NCBI RefSeq assembly: GCF_018613655.1
Contig: NZ_JAGGPW010000019.1
Location: 62,001-126,000 of the forward strand
Length of the DNA: 64,000 nucleotides
Direction of reading: 5' to 3'
From: Planococcus sp. ISL-109
GTDB taxonomy: Bacteria; Bacillota; Bacilli; Bacillales_A; Planococcaceae
Positions 48,253 to 57,702 of this stretch are shown here, one piece after another. The position numbers were made by a program, and so were the translations under genes. The notes beneath the pieces were generated by a model. That model saw nothing but the letters and a program-made list of their open reading frames with translations, had not been told where the DNA came from and did not search any database. Within the stretch, counting starts at the first letter, position 1; each line of letters starts with the position of its first letter.

Positions 48253-50232
48253 TTATAGACGTTTCATCCATCCAATAATCTCTTCTAATCTGGCAAAGCG
48301 CAAATTCGGCTTGCCGGTGCGCGACAAATTATGGTCCGCTTCCGGGAAACGGACCAACTCCGCTTCTTTGTGCATGCTTTTCAGCGTGATGAACAATTGC
48401 TCTGCTTGCTCGATCGGGCAGCGGTGGTCGTTTTCCGAATGCAAAATTAACAGCGGCGTGTTGATGTCTTTTGCGTATTTCAGCGGGGAATGCGCCCATA
48501 ATTTCATGACGTCTTCCATTCCGACTCCGTGTTGCCAATCGCTGAAATAATAGCCAATATCCGAAACGCCGAAAAATGAAATCCAGTTGGAGATGGAGCG
48601 CTGGGTCACGGCCGCTTTAAAACGGTCGGTATGCGAAACGATCCAATTGGTCATGAATCCGCCGTAGCTGCCACCGGTCACTCCGAGGCGTTCCGTGTCG
48701 ACCCAGCTGTTCGTTGTGATGACTCTATCGAGTGCCGCGAGAATGTCACGGTAGTCACCGCCGCCGTAGTCACCGCGCACCGCATCGACAAAGCCTTGGC
48801 CATAGCCATGGCTGCCCCGCGGGTTGATGTACAGGACGCCGTAGCCGTTTGCCGCGAGCAATTGCATTTCGTGGACGAATGTATTGGCGTACATCGCATG
48901 CGGACCGCCGTGGATGTTGACGACGAGCGGATAGTTTTTGCCTTCTTCAAATCCGCACGGCTTCATCAGCCAGCCGTGGATTTCAAGGCCGTCTTCACTT
49001 GTTAGCGAGACCGTCTCCGGCGCAATCAACTCCGCCTCAGCTAAATAGCTTTCGTTGCAAACCGTCAGCGCTTTGCGTTCCCCTGCAGAAATATCGAGCT
49101 TGTACAACTCCCCGGGTGAGACGGGATTGCTGATTGTGGCAAGGGCAAAACTGCCGTCACGCGCAATGTCATAGCCGTAAACATGTTCGTCTTCCGGCGT
49201 TGCCGGATATACCGCGCCGTCAAGCGATGCGAAATACAAACGTACATCGCCTTCTGTCGAAACTTGGAAATACAAATGATCGTCTTTTGTCCAGATTACA
49301 CCCGGCGCATCCGACCCTTGCTGGTGGTCTGCGACGACATAATCGCCGACAGGCGCATCGATGCCTTCCGTCAAGCACTGGCTGGTTTTCCCACCTAAAT
49401 CATATACATAAACTTCCGCATGAGTGGCATTCTGGTAAGCGCGTGAATGGCCGACAAACGCGATATGCGCATCATCAAATGAAAAGGCGGCGTTGCCGTA
49501 ATATCCTTCCTCTTCGATAATGGCGGTTTCTTTCCCCGTGTCAAGGTCGCGCAAGAACAGTGATTGGCGAAACACAAAATCGAGGTTTTCTTCTTTTATA
49601 GCCCCGTAGACTAATTTCTTCCCGTCGTGGGAAATCGCTTCTAGCCCATATTGATACGGTCCTTCCGTCAGTTGTTCCGCATGCCCCGACTCCAGCTCAA
49701 CAAATCCGATTTGGCGATGGAATTCCTGCTTCACAAGCCCATTGCCGTCCATTTTGTACTTCATTTTGCTCGTGCGGTATGGTTCGGGGTTTTTCTCGTC
49801 TTTGTCTTTGTCTTCCTCTTTTTCCGTAAAGGTGGTGCCGTCTTTTGCCAGTGCATTGACCCAGATCTTCGTGCCGCACGGCGACCAGCGGAAGGCGCTT
49901 ACACCTTTATCGAAATCGGTTACAGCGCGCGCTTCGCCTCCATCAGCAGACAGCACATACAATTGGTTTTTGTCGTTGCGGTCTGATAAAAACGCTAGTT
50001 GGTGGCCGTCAGCTGACCAAGCGGGCTGGCTATTGCGTCCTTTGCCGTGAGTCCAAGCAGTGGTCTTGCCGGTTTCCAGCGAAATATGATGGATATGCGC
50101 ATGATATGTATTGTCTTCTTCATCCATTTGAGTCTGGACGAATACTGCCCGTTTGCCGTCCGGTGAAATCTTTGGGTTGGCCACGGAAATCAGTTGGAGC
50201 AAGTCTTCTATTTCTACAGCTTTTTTCGTCAT
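48253..50232 (-). CDS. S9 family prolyl oligopeptidase-type peptidase
   Basis: 659 residues. The N-terminal 390 residues contain beta-propeller repeats (ISPDGKRAVFVQT, PAWSADGHQLAFLSDR, FSFDDAHIAFVGH) and the rest is an alpha/beta-hydrolase domain. The nucleophile Ser lies in VTGGSYGGFMTNW, Asp in HSENDHRCPIEQ and His in EADHNLSRTG. It should cleave short peptides or acyl-peptides; cytoplasmic, as no signal peptide is seen. The start ATG at 50232 lies behind GGGGATG; a frame reaching 50283 has no ribosome site. Confidence 0.93.
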   Translation of the reverse strand: MTKKAVEIEDLLQLISVANPKISPDGKRAVFVQTQMDEEDNTYHAHIHHISLETGKTTAWTHGKGRNSQPAWSADGHQLAFLSDRNDKNQLYVLSADGGEARAVTDFDKGVSAFRWSPCGTKIWVNALAKDGTTFTEKEEDKDKDEKNPEPYRTSKMKYKMDGNGLVKQEFHRQIGFVELESGHAEQLTEGPYQYGLEAISHDGKKLVYGAIKEENLDFVFRQSLFLRDLDTGKETAIIEEEGYYGNAAFSFDDAHIAFVGHSRAYQNATHAEVYVYDLGGKTSQCLTEGIDAPVGDYVVADHQQGSDAPGVIWTKDDHLYFQVSTEGDVRLYFASLDGAVYPATPEDEHVYGYDIARDGSFALATISNPVSPGELYKLDISAGERKALTVCNESYLAEAELIAPETVSLTSEDGLEIHGWLMKPCGFEEGKNYPLVVNIHGGPHAMYANTFVHEMQLLAANGYGVLYINPRGSHGYGQGFVDAVRGDYGGGDYRDILAALDRVITTNSWVDTERLGVTGGSYGGFMTNWIVSHTDRFKAAVTQRSISNWISFFGVSDIGYYFSDWQHGVGMEDVMKLWAHSPLKYAKDINTPLLILHSENDHRCPIEQAEQLFITLKSMHKEAELVRFPEADHNLSRTGKPNLRFARLEEIIGWMKRL

Positions 50233-50368
50233 ATGGTCATCCCCTAAATAAGTATTTCGATTTTCGTAATAATTACTCTTCAACTATATAGAAAGTTGTC
50301 TGTCTTTTCAATCAAATCCCCTTTGATGAGTTGGTATTGGTTTATTTCTTCCATAGAATACCGAGCCA

Positions 50369-50406
50369 TAAAAAACCGCCTCCCGGTCGAGCCGGAAGGC
50401 GGTTTA
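50369..50406 (-). terminator. Terminator of the acyl-CoA ligase gene
   Basis: AACCGCCTcCCGG/CCGGaAGGCGGTT stem, then a T run on the minus strand. It lies just past the stop. Confidence 0.88.
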
Positions 50407-50411
50407 TTCGA

Positions 50412-51965
50412 TTACTTCTTCACTGCTTGATCTTTCAGCGAGCGGCGCAGGATTTTTCCTGTCGTGTTTTTCGGCAACTCGTCGAGAATTTCGATGTTGC
50501 GCGGCACTTTGTATTTCGCCAAATGCTCGGCACAATAATTCTTCAGCTCATCGATGGAAACCGACTCGTCTTTCAAGACGACATACGCGTTGACCGATTC
50601 CCCGAAATCAGCGTCCGGCAAGCCGACGACTGCCGCCTCGACAATTGCCGGGTGGGCAAACAGCACTTCTTCCACTTCGCGCGGATAAACATTATAGCCC
50701 CCGACAATGATCATATCTTTTTTGCGGTCGACGATATAGAAATAACCTTCTTCATCGATTGTCGCCAAGTCACCCGTGTAGAGCCAGCCATCTTTAATCG
50801 CCGCCTGTGTTTCTTCCGGCATTTTGTAATAGCCTTTCATGACGTTCGGTCCGCGGACGATCAATTCGCCCACTTGCCCGACTGGAACTTCTTCGCCTAG
50901 CTCGTTGACGACTTTGTTCTCGACATTGATGATCGACGTGCCGATCGATCCTGCTTTGCGCGGACGGTCGATCGGGTTGAAGCAGGTGACCGGTGAAGCT
51001 TCGGACAAACCGTAGCCTTCTGAGATCCGCACATTGAATTTGTCTTCAAAATTATGAAGCAGTGCGACCGGCATTGCTGAACCGCCGGAAATCGCTAGGC
51101 GCACAGAATCAAAATCAGCCGGATCGCCGTCTGGATATTGATACATGAAATTGTACATCGTCGGTACGCCCGCGAAAACAGTCGCTTTCGATGCTTTGAT
51201 TGCTGCAAACACTTCCTGAGGCGCAAAACGCGGCACGAGGACAATGGTTGCGCCTTGCATAAGCGGCGCATTGACGACGACCGTCAATGCAAACACATGG
51301 AACACTGGCAGCGTCGCGATGACTCGGTCATCCGGCGAAATCTGCAGGTAGCCTGCAACATCTCTCGCATTGGAATACAAATTGCCGTGCGTCAGCATCG
51401 CCCCTTTAGGCTTGCCGGTCGTTCCCGACGTATAGAGGATGACGGCATTATCATCTTCAACGACATCCACTGTGCCGGTAAATGCTTCGGAATTCGTCAG
51501 CATTGCAGTGAACGAGCGTACTTTGTCTTTGACTGCATCCTGCAATTGCGCCAGTTTCTCTCCGGTTGAAGGGTCGGTTTCGCAAATGATGTACGTCTCT
51601 ACTGCCGGCAGTGCCTGATGGGCTTTTTCCACAAGCGGCAGCAGGGCATCGAGCGCCACAACCACTTTCGCATCGCTATTATTGACGATGTAAGCGATTT
51701 CATCCGGGCTATAGATCGGGTTGATCGGAACCGCTGTCGCGCCGATGCGCATCGTAGCATAAAGCGAAATGAGAAAATGCGGGGTATTGCTCAGTAGAAA
51801 TGCGACGTGGTCCCCTTTTTCCACGCCCAGTTCTTGCAGTGCACCAGCGAATTTTGAAACGGATTGATCGAACTCTCCGTAATTTGTTTCTTTGCCCATG
51901 AACGTATAAGCAACTCGGCCTGCTTCTTGTTGTGCGATTTCGTGAACACGTTCTCCCAAATTCAT
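50412..51965 (-). CDS. Long-chain fatty acid-CoA ligase (LcfA-like)
   Basis: 517 residues of the adenylate-forming family. The AMP-binding motif is ILYTSGTTGKPKGAMLTH (about 162-180), followed by GYGLSEASPVT, YTGDLATIDEEGY, and IVDRKKDMIIVGGYNVYPREVEE. It activates fatty acids for degradation. An exact FadR-type operator lies between promoter and start, which supports a role in fatty-acid oxidation and repression in the absence of long-chain acyl-CoA. ATG 51965 follows GAGGG. Transcribed alone. Confidence 0.92.
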   Translation of the reverse strand: MNLGERVHEIAQQEAGRVAYTFMGKETNYGEFDQSVSKFAGALQELGVEKGDHVAFLLSNTPHFLISLYATMRIGATAVPINPIYSPDEIAYIVNNSDAKVVVALDALLPLVEKAHQALPAVETYIICETDPSTGEKLAQLQDAVKDKVRSFTAMLTNSEAFTGTVDVVEDDNAVILYTSGTTGKPKGAMLTHGNLYSNARDVAGYLQISPDDRVIATLPVFHVFALTVVVNAPLMQGATIVLVPRFAPQEVFAAIKASKATVFAGVPTMYNFMYQYPDGDPADFDSVRLAISGGSAMPVALLHNFEDKFNVRISEGYGLSEASPVTCFNPIDRPRKAGSIGTSIINVENKVVNELGEEVPVGQVGELIVRGPNVMKGYYKMPEETQAAIKDGWLYTGDLATIDEEGYFYIVDRKKDMIIVGGYNVYPREVEEVLFAHPAIVEAAVVGLPDADFGESVNAYVVLKDESVSIDELKNYCAEHLAKYKVPRNIEILDELPKNTTGKILRRSLKDQAVKK

Positions 51966-51983
51966 AGATATCCCTCTTTCCAT

Positions 51984-52001
51984 TGAATGAATACTCATTC
52001 A
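51984..52001. promoter_or_regulatory. FadR (TetR-type) operator
   Basis: The palindrome TGAATGAATACTCATTCA fits the Bacillus FadR consensus TGAATGANTANTCATTCA at every defined position. It lies between the -10 and the acyl-CoA ligase start, where a repressor would block transcription. Confidence 0.9.
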
Positions 52002-52015
52002 TATTTACTTTATTC

Positions 52016-52044
52016 ATTATAAAATAAATCTTCAGACAATACAA
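52016..52044 (-). promoter_or_regulatory. Sigma-A promoter of the acyl-CoA ligase gene
   Basis: TTGTAT (52044-52039), 17 bases, TATAAT (52021-52016). Confidence 0.8.
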
Positions 52045-52066
52045 CAGCCACCCAAAAAGCCCCATT

Positions 52067-52097
52067 CAAAAAGCTGCCGAAGAACTCCGGCAGCTGA
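52067..52097 (-). terminator. Terminator of the bceRSAB-type operon
   Basis: AGCTGCCG/CGGCAGCT stem, then five T on the minus strand, seven bases beyond the permease stop. Confidence 0.82.
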
Positions 52098-52103
52098 CAA
52101 AAA

Positions 52104-54041
52104 TCAATAGGCTTTCAAATGGGCGATATAGCGCCAACGGATCAAGAAGAAATACAAAATCTGCATGAGCGTAAATCCGCCAAGCACGATCGCCATTTCA
52201 GACAGAATCGACAGTTCCGCAAACTCGTCCCACACCACTTGCAGCGAAATGAAGGCGAATGCGCTATGGAGTAGCGCCAGTGCCCACGGCAGGAAGAACA
52301 GCGGCACCAATTGGCGATTGACGATTTTACCGAGTTCCCGCTCGGTCATCCCGAGGCGCACCATCAATTGATATTGCCTGCGGTCGCGGTCGAGCCCTGT
52401 GTACAATTTAAAATAGATGAAGCTCCCTGCCGCTAGCAGGAACACCGCCGCCACCATCAAGCCGATAAACAGAAGCAGCGCGAATGAAGATTTAAACCAG
52501 CGGTATTCGTAACCCGGATTCTCAAAATAATAATTGAGATTGGCGAAGTTGCCGCTGACCATCGCTTCACTGATCGGATAACGAATGGTTTCGCCGATTG
52601 TTACCGTTTCGGTCCAATCGGGCACATGAAAAGCGTAATAGCGGAAATCCGATGCGCCGGTCGGAAAGCCCATGAGCGGTTCGTCGACTGTGCGGAAGTC
52701 TTCATTGTTCATAATGATCGTATTGGCGTTTAAGGTATGCGCCGGAAACAGGACTTGCGGATATGTCCGGTCGATCGTCAGCTCAACACCGCTTTCCACG
52801 AGCTGTGTTTCCGTATAGCTGTTTTGCAACTCCCGCAGCGATTCCTGTGAAAATGGTACGAACATTCCTTCACTTGCTTCCAGCTGTGCCGGTTCGTAGC
52901 CGAGTGCGGCGGCGAGCCGGTTAAACTGGGACAAAGACATGATGTCGACATCATTGCCACTCGCACTCGATGTTTGCCGTTTCACTTCCAGCGGCACGAG
53001 CGTATAAGCGAGTTGCTCTTGTTCGAGCTCCTGCTTCAGTTGAGCCAATTGCTGCTGCTCTTGTTCGTTTCCGTCAAAAGACACATAAATCAGCCCAAGC
53101 GGATTGCTTTGGCGAAATTCAGCGGTATATGACGTGAAGGATGCGAGCGTCCCGACCGCCAAAAACGCCACGGTCGACACGATCGTCACGATAAAGAACA
53201 TCTGCGCGCTGTCTTTTAATTTAACGGCCGTTTCCGCAAGCGATACGAGCCGCGTCTTATGCCAGTAAATGCTGCGGCGCTTCTTGTACAATTGCAAAAA
53301 CGTATGGATCGAATGCGTGAAAAATAAATACGTACCAACTGTAGCAAGCGGCGGCACGATGAACACCATAACGTAAACCGTCCGGTCGGATACCGTCGCC
53401 GCCAGGAAATATGCGACGCCGAGAAGCACCAAGCCGAACGCCGACAAAGCTGGCGAATACGCCGCTTCCTCTTCTGTTTTCCAGAATCCTTCAAGCAAAT
53501 CGACAATACGCTTTGTGCGGATAAAGGAAACGCTGATGATGGAGATGATGATGAACAAACTGGCGAATGCACCAATTGTCAGCAGAAACGGTTTCCAGGA
53601 GAAATAAAGCGGGAGCTCCTCCAATTGCATGATTTCCCGCCCGATCATGAAAAAGAATTTGGTGAACGCAAAACCGAACACAATGCCTGCTGCTGTCGAC
53701 AAGCCGCCGAGAATCATCGTCTCGAAAAAGACCAGCTTATTGAGCTGCTTCTTGCTCATCCCGAGATGCATCAAAACTCCGAATTCCTTCGTACGTGCCT
53801 GTAAAAATGCACTTAAGGAATAAAACAAAAAGAACAAAGTGAAAATATACAGCACGATTTCCGCAATGAACATGCCGCGCACCGCAAGCACACGGAAGCC
53901 TTCTTCTTCAAACAACGGGTGGAAGATAAACATCGAATAAATAAAAAACACCATGACCGAAAACACGCTGGCAAGTAAGAAAGCCGCATAGCTCCGCAAG
54001 TTCCTGAAAACGTTACGGAAGGCGAGTTGGCGAAAGGTCAT
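52104..54041 (-). CDS. BceB-type FtsX-family ABC transporter permease
   Basis: 645 residues with ten predicted membrane segments and a large extracellular domain (about 310-520) between segments 7 and 8, the arrangement of BceB/PsdB permeases that sense and remove peptide antibiotics bound to lipid II-cycle intermediates. N-terminal MTFRQLAFRNVFRN is typical. The start ATG at 54041 lies behind GGGGGG and overlaps the ATPase gene by 29 bases; a frame from 54176 would lie wholly inside the ATPase gene. It is the last gene of the module. Confidence 0.92.
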   Translation of the reverse strand: MTFRQLAFRNVFRNLRSYAAFLLASVFSVMVFFIYSMFIFHPLFEEEGFRVLAVRGMFIAEIVLYIFTLFFLFYSLSAFLQARTKEFGVLMHLGMSKKQLNKLVFFETMILGGLSTAAGIVFGFAFTKFFFMIGREIMQLEELPLYFSWKPFLLTIGAFASLFIIISIISVSFIRTKRIVDLLEGFWKTEEEAAYSPALSAFGLVLLGVAYFLAATVSDRTVYVMVFIVPPLATVGTYLFFTHSIHTFLQLYKKRRSIYWHKTRLVSLAETAVKLKDSAQMFFIVTIVSTVAFLAVGTLASFTSYTAEFRQSNPLGLIYVSFDGNEQEQQQLAQLKQELEQEQLAYTLVPLEVKRQTSSASGNDVDIMSLSQFNRLAAALGYEPAQLEASEGMFVPFSQESLRELQNSYTETQLVESGVELTIDRTYPQVLFPAHTLNANTIIMNNEDFRTVDEPLMGFPTGASDFRYYAFHVPDWTETVTIGETIRYPISEAMVSGNFANLNYYFENPGYEYRWFKSSFALLLFIGLMVAAVFLLAAGSFIYFKLYTGLDRDRRQYQLMVRLGMTERELGKIVNRQLVPLFFLPWALALLHSAFAFISLQVVWDEFAELSILSEMAIVLGGFTLMQILYFFLIRWRYIAHLKAY

Positions 54042-54786
54042 TGACGGAGCCCCCCAATAGAGATAGCACGTTGAGGATTTTTTGATAGAAGGTTTGACGC
54101 CGTTCATCCCCGTAGATTTCGTTGAAGAACTCGCCATCTTTGATGAACAGCACGCGGTCGCAGTAGCTTGCGGCAATCGGGTCGTGTGTCACCATGATGA
54201 TCGTCGTCCCTTCTTCACGGCTCAGCTGGCTCAAAAGCTCCAACACATCCTTTGATGCTTTCGAATCCAAATTGCCGGTCGGTTCATCCGCCAGAATCAG
54301 TGCAGGCCGGTGGATGAGCGCGCGCCCGATCGCCGTTCGCTGCGCTTCGCCGCCGGAAATTTCGTTCGGTTTTTTATGAAGGAATGGCTGCAAGTTCAGA
54401 CGCTCCGCCAATTCCTGCACACGCTTCTCCATTTCTTTGATCGGCATGCTGTCAAGTGTCAGCGGCAGCACCAAGTTTTCTTCCACTGTCAGCATTTGCA
54501 GCAAGTTGAAATCCTGAAAAACGAAACCGAGCTGGCGCCTCCGAAAAAGCGGCAGCTCATTCTTGTCTAAAAGATGAGGATTGGTGCCATTGATGAGGAT
54601 GGAGCCGGAAGTCAGCGAATCGATCGTCGAAATCAAGTTCAATAACGTCGTCTTGCCGCTCCCCGATGGACCCATCACCGCCAGGAATTCCCCTTTTTCC
54701 ACTTCGAAGCTTAATTGGTTGAGGGCGCGGTGCGTCACTTTTCCTTCATAGACCTTTGTCACTTCATCGATTTTCACTACTGTCAT
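54013..54786 (-). CDS. BceA-type ABC transporter ATP-binding protein
   Basis: 257 residues. Walker A is GPSGSGKTT (39-47), the Q-loop FVFQDFNLL, the signature EISGGEAQRTAIGRA, and Walker B LILADEPTGNLD. It powers the BceB-type permease. The C-terminus extends about 25 residues past the usual end (YQKILNVLSLLGG) into the overlap with the permease gene. It overlaps the kinase gene by 4 bases. Confidence 0.95.
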   Translation of the reverse strand: MTVVKIDEVTKVYEGKVTHRALNQLSFEVEKGEFLAVMGPSGSGKTTLLNLISTIDSLTSGSILINGTNPHLLDKNELPLFRRRQLGFVFQDFNLLQMLTVEENLVLPLTLDSMPIKEMEKRVQELAERLNLQPFLHKKPNEISGGEAQRTAIGRALIHRPALILADEPTGNLDSKASKDVLELLSQLSREEGTTIIMVTHDPIAASYCDRVLFIKDGEFFNEIYGDERRQTFYQKILNVLSLLGGSVNDLSPTRLP

Positions 54787-55793
54787 GTTGATCCTCCTAC
54801 ACTTCGTTCCTGATAAGGAAAGACGATGGATACCGTCGTCCCTTCTCCTGGCAATGAGGTGATTTTCAGTTCATGGCCGAGCCGGTTGCACACTTCCTGA
54901 GCCAAATACAGCCCCATTCCAGTAGACTCTCCGCTCAAACGTCCATTTTCTCCGGTAAAGAAAGCTCTCGTGACACGCGGCAAATCCGAAGGCGGAATTC
55001 CGATGCCTTCATCCTGAACTGACAGCGTAATGGTGCCTTCAACGCAACTTGCCCGGATATAGAGTTTTTTATTTTCCTCGAATGTATATTTGACGGCATT
55101 CGTCAGCAACTGCCCGATGATGAACTTCATCCATTTACGATCCGTCGCTACCTGGTAGTGTTCCTCGATATCGATTTCCGGATAGACGCGCCGCGAAATG
55201 AACAAACGCTTGTTTTCCGTAACCATTTCTGTGACCATCCCGCGCAGCGATGCTTGCTCGATTTGCATATCCTGCTCAAACGTATCGAGCCGGGCATTCA
55301 TCAATACCGTATCAAGCCCGGCACGCAAGCGGTCCACCTCTTCGCGAATGCTCGCTTTATCAAGCTCATGCGGTTCTTGCAATAATAAATGCATTACCGA
55401 CAGCGGCGTCTTCATCTGGTGCACCCATTGGTTGATGAACTGCAAATGCCGGGTTTGCCCCGCGTACAGCGATTGCACTTCATATTGGTAGAGTCGGTAT
55501 AATTTCTGCATATACACTTCGGTCTGCACCGTCTCAGGCGAACGCCCTTCCCGCTGAAGCGCGTGTTCCATATTCGGCGGATCGCTCAGCAAACGCTCAT
55601 AATAGCGATAGCGCATCGCGAACCGGATGCCGAGAAAGCTTCCCAACAACAACAAGCTGATGATGAACGAATAGACGGCAGTCTCCAGGTTGCGGAAACC
55701 ATCCAACCAGTAAAGCAATAAGATAAAGCCGACAAGCAACAGCTGGAACACGACGAATACGGCATGCTCACGCAAAAATAACCGCAGCATCAT
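54783..55793 (-). CDS. BceS-type intramembrane-sensing histidine kinase
   Basis: 336 residues. Two membrane helices (about 11-30 and 38-57) are joined by only a few residues, so there is no external sensor domain; such kinases receive the signal from the BceAB transporter. The phosphoacceptor His lies in FINQWVHQMKTPLSV (about 120-134), and the ATP-binding boxes are NAVKYT, DEGIGIPPSDLPRV and GMGLYLAQEVC. It overlaps its neighbours by 4 bases on each side. Confidence 0.94.
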   Translation of the reverse strand: MMLRLFLREHAVFVVFQLLLVGFILLLYWLDGFRNLETAVYSFIISLLLLGSFLGIRFAMRYRYYERLLSDPPNMEHALQREGRSPETVQTEVYMQKLYRLYQYEVQSLYAGQTRHLQFINQWVHQMKTPLSVMHLLLQEPHELDKASIREEVDRLRAGLDTVLMNARLDTFEQDMQIEQASLRGMVTEMVTENKRLFISRRVYPEIDIEEHYQVATDRKWMKFIIGQLLTNAVKYTFEENKKLYIRASCVEGTITLSVQDEGIGIPPSDLPRVTRAFFTGENGRLSGESTGMGLYLAQEVCNRLGHELKITSLPGEGTTVSIVFPYQERSVGGST

Positions 55794-56494
55794 TGTTCCT
55801 CCCTGCCGAGTACAAGCCGGTAGCCCGCACCGCGTACCGTTTCGATAAAACTCTGGATTCCGTAATCCGACAGTTTCTTGCGCACGCGTGCCATGTTGAC
55901 GTTCAATGTGTTCTCATCGACGAATGCCTGGTCGTCCCATAATTCTTCGAGCAATTGTTCGCGGGTCACCACTTTCGGGTAAGCAGCAATCAGTAACTCC
56001 AAGATGGTGCTTTCCTTTTTCTGAAGCGGAATTTCCGTTTCGCGGCAATGCAGCTCAAGCCGCTCCATATACAAAACAAGGCGCCCTGCACGAACAGTGC
56101 GTTCTTCCTGCTTCGGTGCATACTCCCCGTAAGCCCTTCTTAAATGACTTCTTATTTTTGCAAGGACGATTTCATAATGGAAAGGTTTCGTAATAAAATC
56201 ATCGCCGCCGTTCTCGAGAGCGAAAACCTGGTCCATTTCCCCGGATCGTGCGGAAATGAACAAAATCGGGCATGTTGTCCGCTGCCTCAATTGCCGGCAC
56301 CAATAATAGCCATCATAAGAAGGCAAATTGATATCCAATAGAATCAAATGGGGGTCGAAGGCAACAAATTCTTCTACGATACGGTCAAAATCCGTCGCTG
56401 TTTCCACTTGATAATGGTACTTGCGCAATGTGTCCGACAGAAGCGCGGCAATTTTCGCATCGTCCTCTACAATGAATATCCGCTGTTCGCCCAT
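55790..56494 (-). CDS. BceR-type OmpR-family response regulator
   Basis: 234 residues. The receiver domain has Glu10-Asp11-Asp12 and the phosphorylated Asp54 (LLDINLPSYDG), followed by a C-terminal winged helix (about 130-230; VVTREQLLEELWDD, VNMARVRKKLSDYG, VRGAGYRL). It should activate the transporter genes when the kinase is switched on by peptide antibiotics. It is the first gene of the overlapping four-gene unit. ATG 56494 follows GGGGGAAG. No clear promoter was found upstream. Confidence 0.94.
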   Translation of the reverse strand: MGEQRIFIVEDDAKIAALLSDTLRKYHYQVETATDFDRIVEEFVAFDPHLILLDINLPSYDGYYWCRQLRQRTTCPILFISARSGEMDQVFALENGGDDFITKPFHYEIVLAKIRSHLRRAYGEYAPKQEERTVRAGRLVLYMERLELHCRETEIPLQKKESTILELLIAAYPKVVTREQLLEELWDDQAFVDENTLNVNMARVRKKLSDYGIQSFIETVRGAGYRLVLGREEQ

Positions 56495-56527
56495 GTTTCT
56501 TCCCCCTTCCGTTTCTTTCTATTCTAA

Positions 56528-56557
56528 CAAAAGAGCCTGCTCGAAAGCAGGCTCTAC
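56528..56557 (-). terminator. Terminator of the lipoate ligase gene
   Basis: AGAGCCTGC (56532-56540)/GCAGGCTCT (56547-56555), then TTTT on the minus strand. It sits just upstream of the bceR-type gene. Confidence 0.82.
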
Positions 56558-56565
56558 AAAAAACC

Positions 56566-57558
56566 TTAATAAATCAGCTTGAGGAAATCTTCTGTCGTAA
56601 TCCCCCCGAGCAGTTTCGGGATGTCAATTTCTTCAATAACTTCAGCAAGTGCGACACGCTCATATTTAGCGCCGGAAATTGCCTGTTCGATTTCCGATAC
56701 ATCTCCGACACCAAAGAAGTCGCCATAAATGTGCGCTTCCTGGACGACGCCCTTTTCCACTTGCAAGCGGACGTCGATTCCCCCGACAGGGAAGCGGTGC
56801 GAATGCTTAATATTGAATTTCGGCGATTTCCCGTAATTCCAATCCCAATTGGCGTAGCGTTCTTTCGACAAGTCATGGATATTGCCCCAGTCGTCTTCGG
56901 TCAATTCCCAATAGCGGACATTTTCTTCGCCGTCAAAAATCGAATGCAATAACGCCTCGCGGAACTGTCCGACCGATATTTGCTGTTCCAGGAATTCCGA
57001 AATGTTCGCCACGCGGCTGCGAATCGATTTGATGCCTTTCGATTCAATCTTTTCTTTGCTTACTTTCAACGCGGACACGACTTCTTCCATTTCAGTATCA
57101 AACAATAAAGTGCCATGGCTAAACATACGGCCTCTTGTGGCGAACTGGGCATTGCCGGAAATTTTGCGTCCTTCAGCGAGCAGGTCATTGCGTCCGGAAA
57201 GCTCTGCATTGACGCCCATGTCCTGTAGTGCTTTCACGACCGGCTCAGTAAATTTGCGGAAATCCCGGAAGCTGTTGCCGTCGTCCTTAGTAATGAAGCT
57301 GAAGTTCAAATTGCCGTGGTCATGGTACACAGCGCCTCCGCCTGAAAGCCGGCGCACGACGTGGATGCCATTGGCGTCGACATAGTCCGTATTGATTTCT
57401 TCTGCTGTGTTCTGGTTTTTGCCGATGATGATAGACGGCTCATTGATATAGAACAGCAAAAACGGATTTTGTTCGATATCCATGGTTTTCAGCAAATATT
57501 CCTCAATCGCCAAGTTGATGCGAGGATCAGTAATGCCTTTATTGTCTACGAAATACAT
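56566..57558 (-). CDS. Lipoate-protein ligase (LplJ-like)
   Basis: 330 residues. VVRRLSGGGAVYHDHGNLNFSF (residues about 68-90, in shorter pieces RRLSGGGAVYHD) is the lipoate/adenylate-binding signature, with FLLFYINEPSIIIGKNQN before it and AEGRKISGNAQF with the catalytic Lys after. A C-terminal accessory domain follows. It attaches scavenged lipoate to the E2 and GcvH proteins. Its neighbour is the yhfH-like gene, as in B. subtilis around lplJ. ATG 57558 follows GGAGAG. Confidence 0.94.
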   Translation of the reverse strand: MYFVDNKGITDPRINLAIEEYLLKTMDIEQNPFLLFYINEPSIIIGKNQNTAEEINTDYVDANGIHVVRRLSGGGAVYHDHGNLNFSFITKDDGNSFRDFRKFTEPVVKALQDMGVNAELSGRNDLLAEGRKISGNAQFATRGRMFSHGTLLFDTEMEEVVSALKVSKEKIESKGIKSIRSRVANISEFLEQQISVGQFREALLHSIFDGEENVRYWELTEDDWGNIHDLSKERYANWDWNYGKSPKFNIKHSHRFPVGGIDVRLQVEKGVVQEAHIYGDFFGVGDVSEIEQAISGAKYERVALAEVIEEIDIPKLLGGITTEDFLKLIY

Positions 57559-57644
57559 GATATCTCTCCTTTTTTGCTAATGACTATCTCCATTTTAACG
57601 GAATTTTTGAAAAAAAACACGATTGAGGGTTGACGGATTGAAAC

Positions 57645-57653
57645 TGTTATAAT
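57645..57653 (+). promoter_or_regulatory. Extended -10 promoter of the yhfH-like gene
   Basis: TGT then TATAAT (57648-57653) makes an extended -10; TTGAGG (57623-57628) lies 19 bases upstream as a weak -35. Confidence 0.65.
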
Positions 57654-57702
57654 ACACTGTGTTTATCCCATACAGTACTATAACAAAAAGGAGCTGGAGA
57701 AA

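Noticed and set aside
54042..54176. N-terminal extension of the BceB-type permease
   Set aside because: It would lie entirely in the ATPase gene, is unlike BceB proteins, and has no start signals; ATG 54041 gives the typical beginning.
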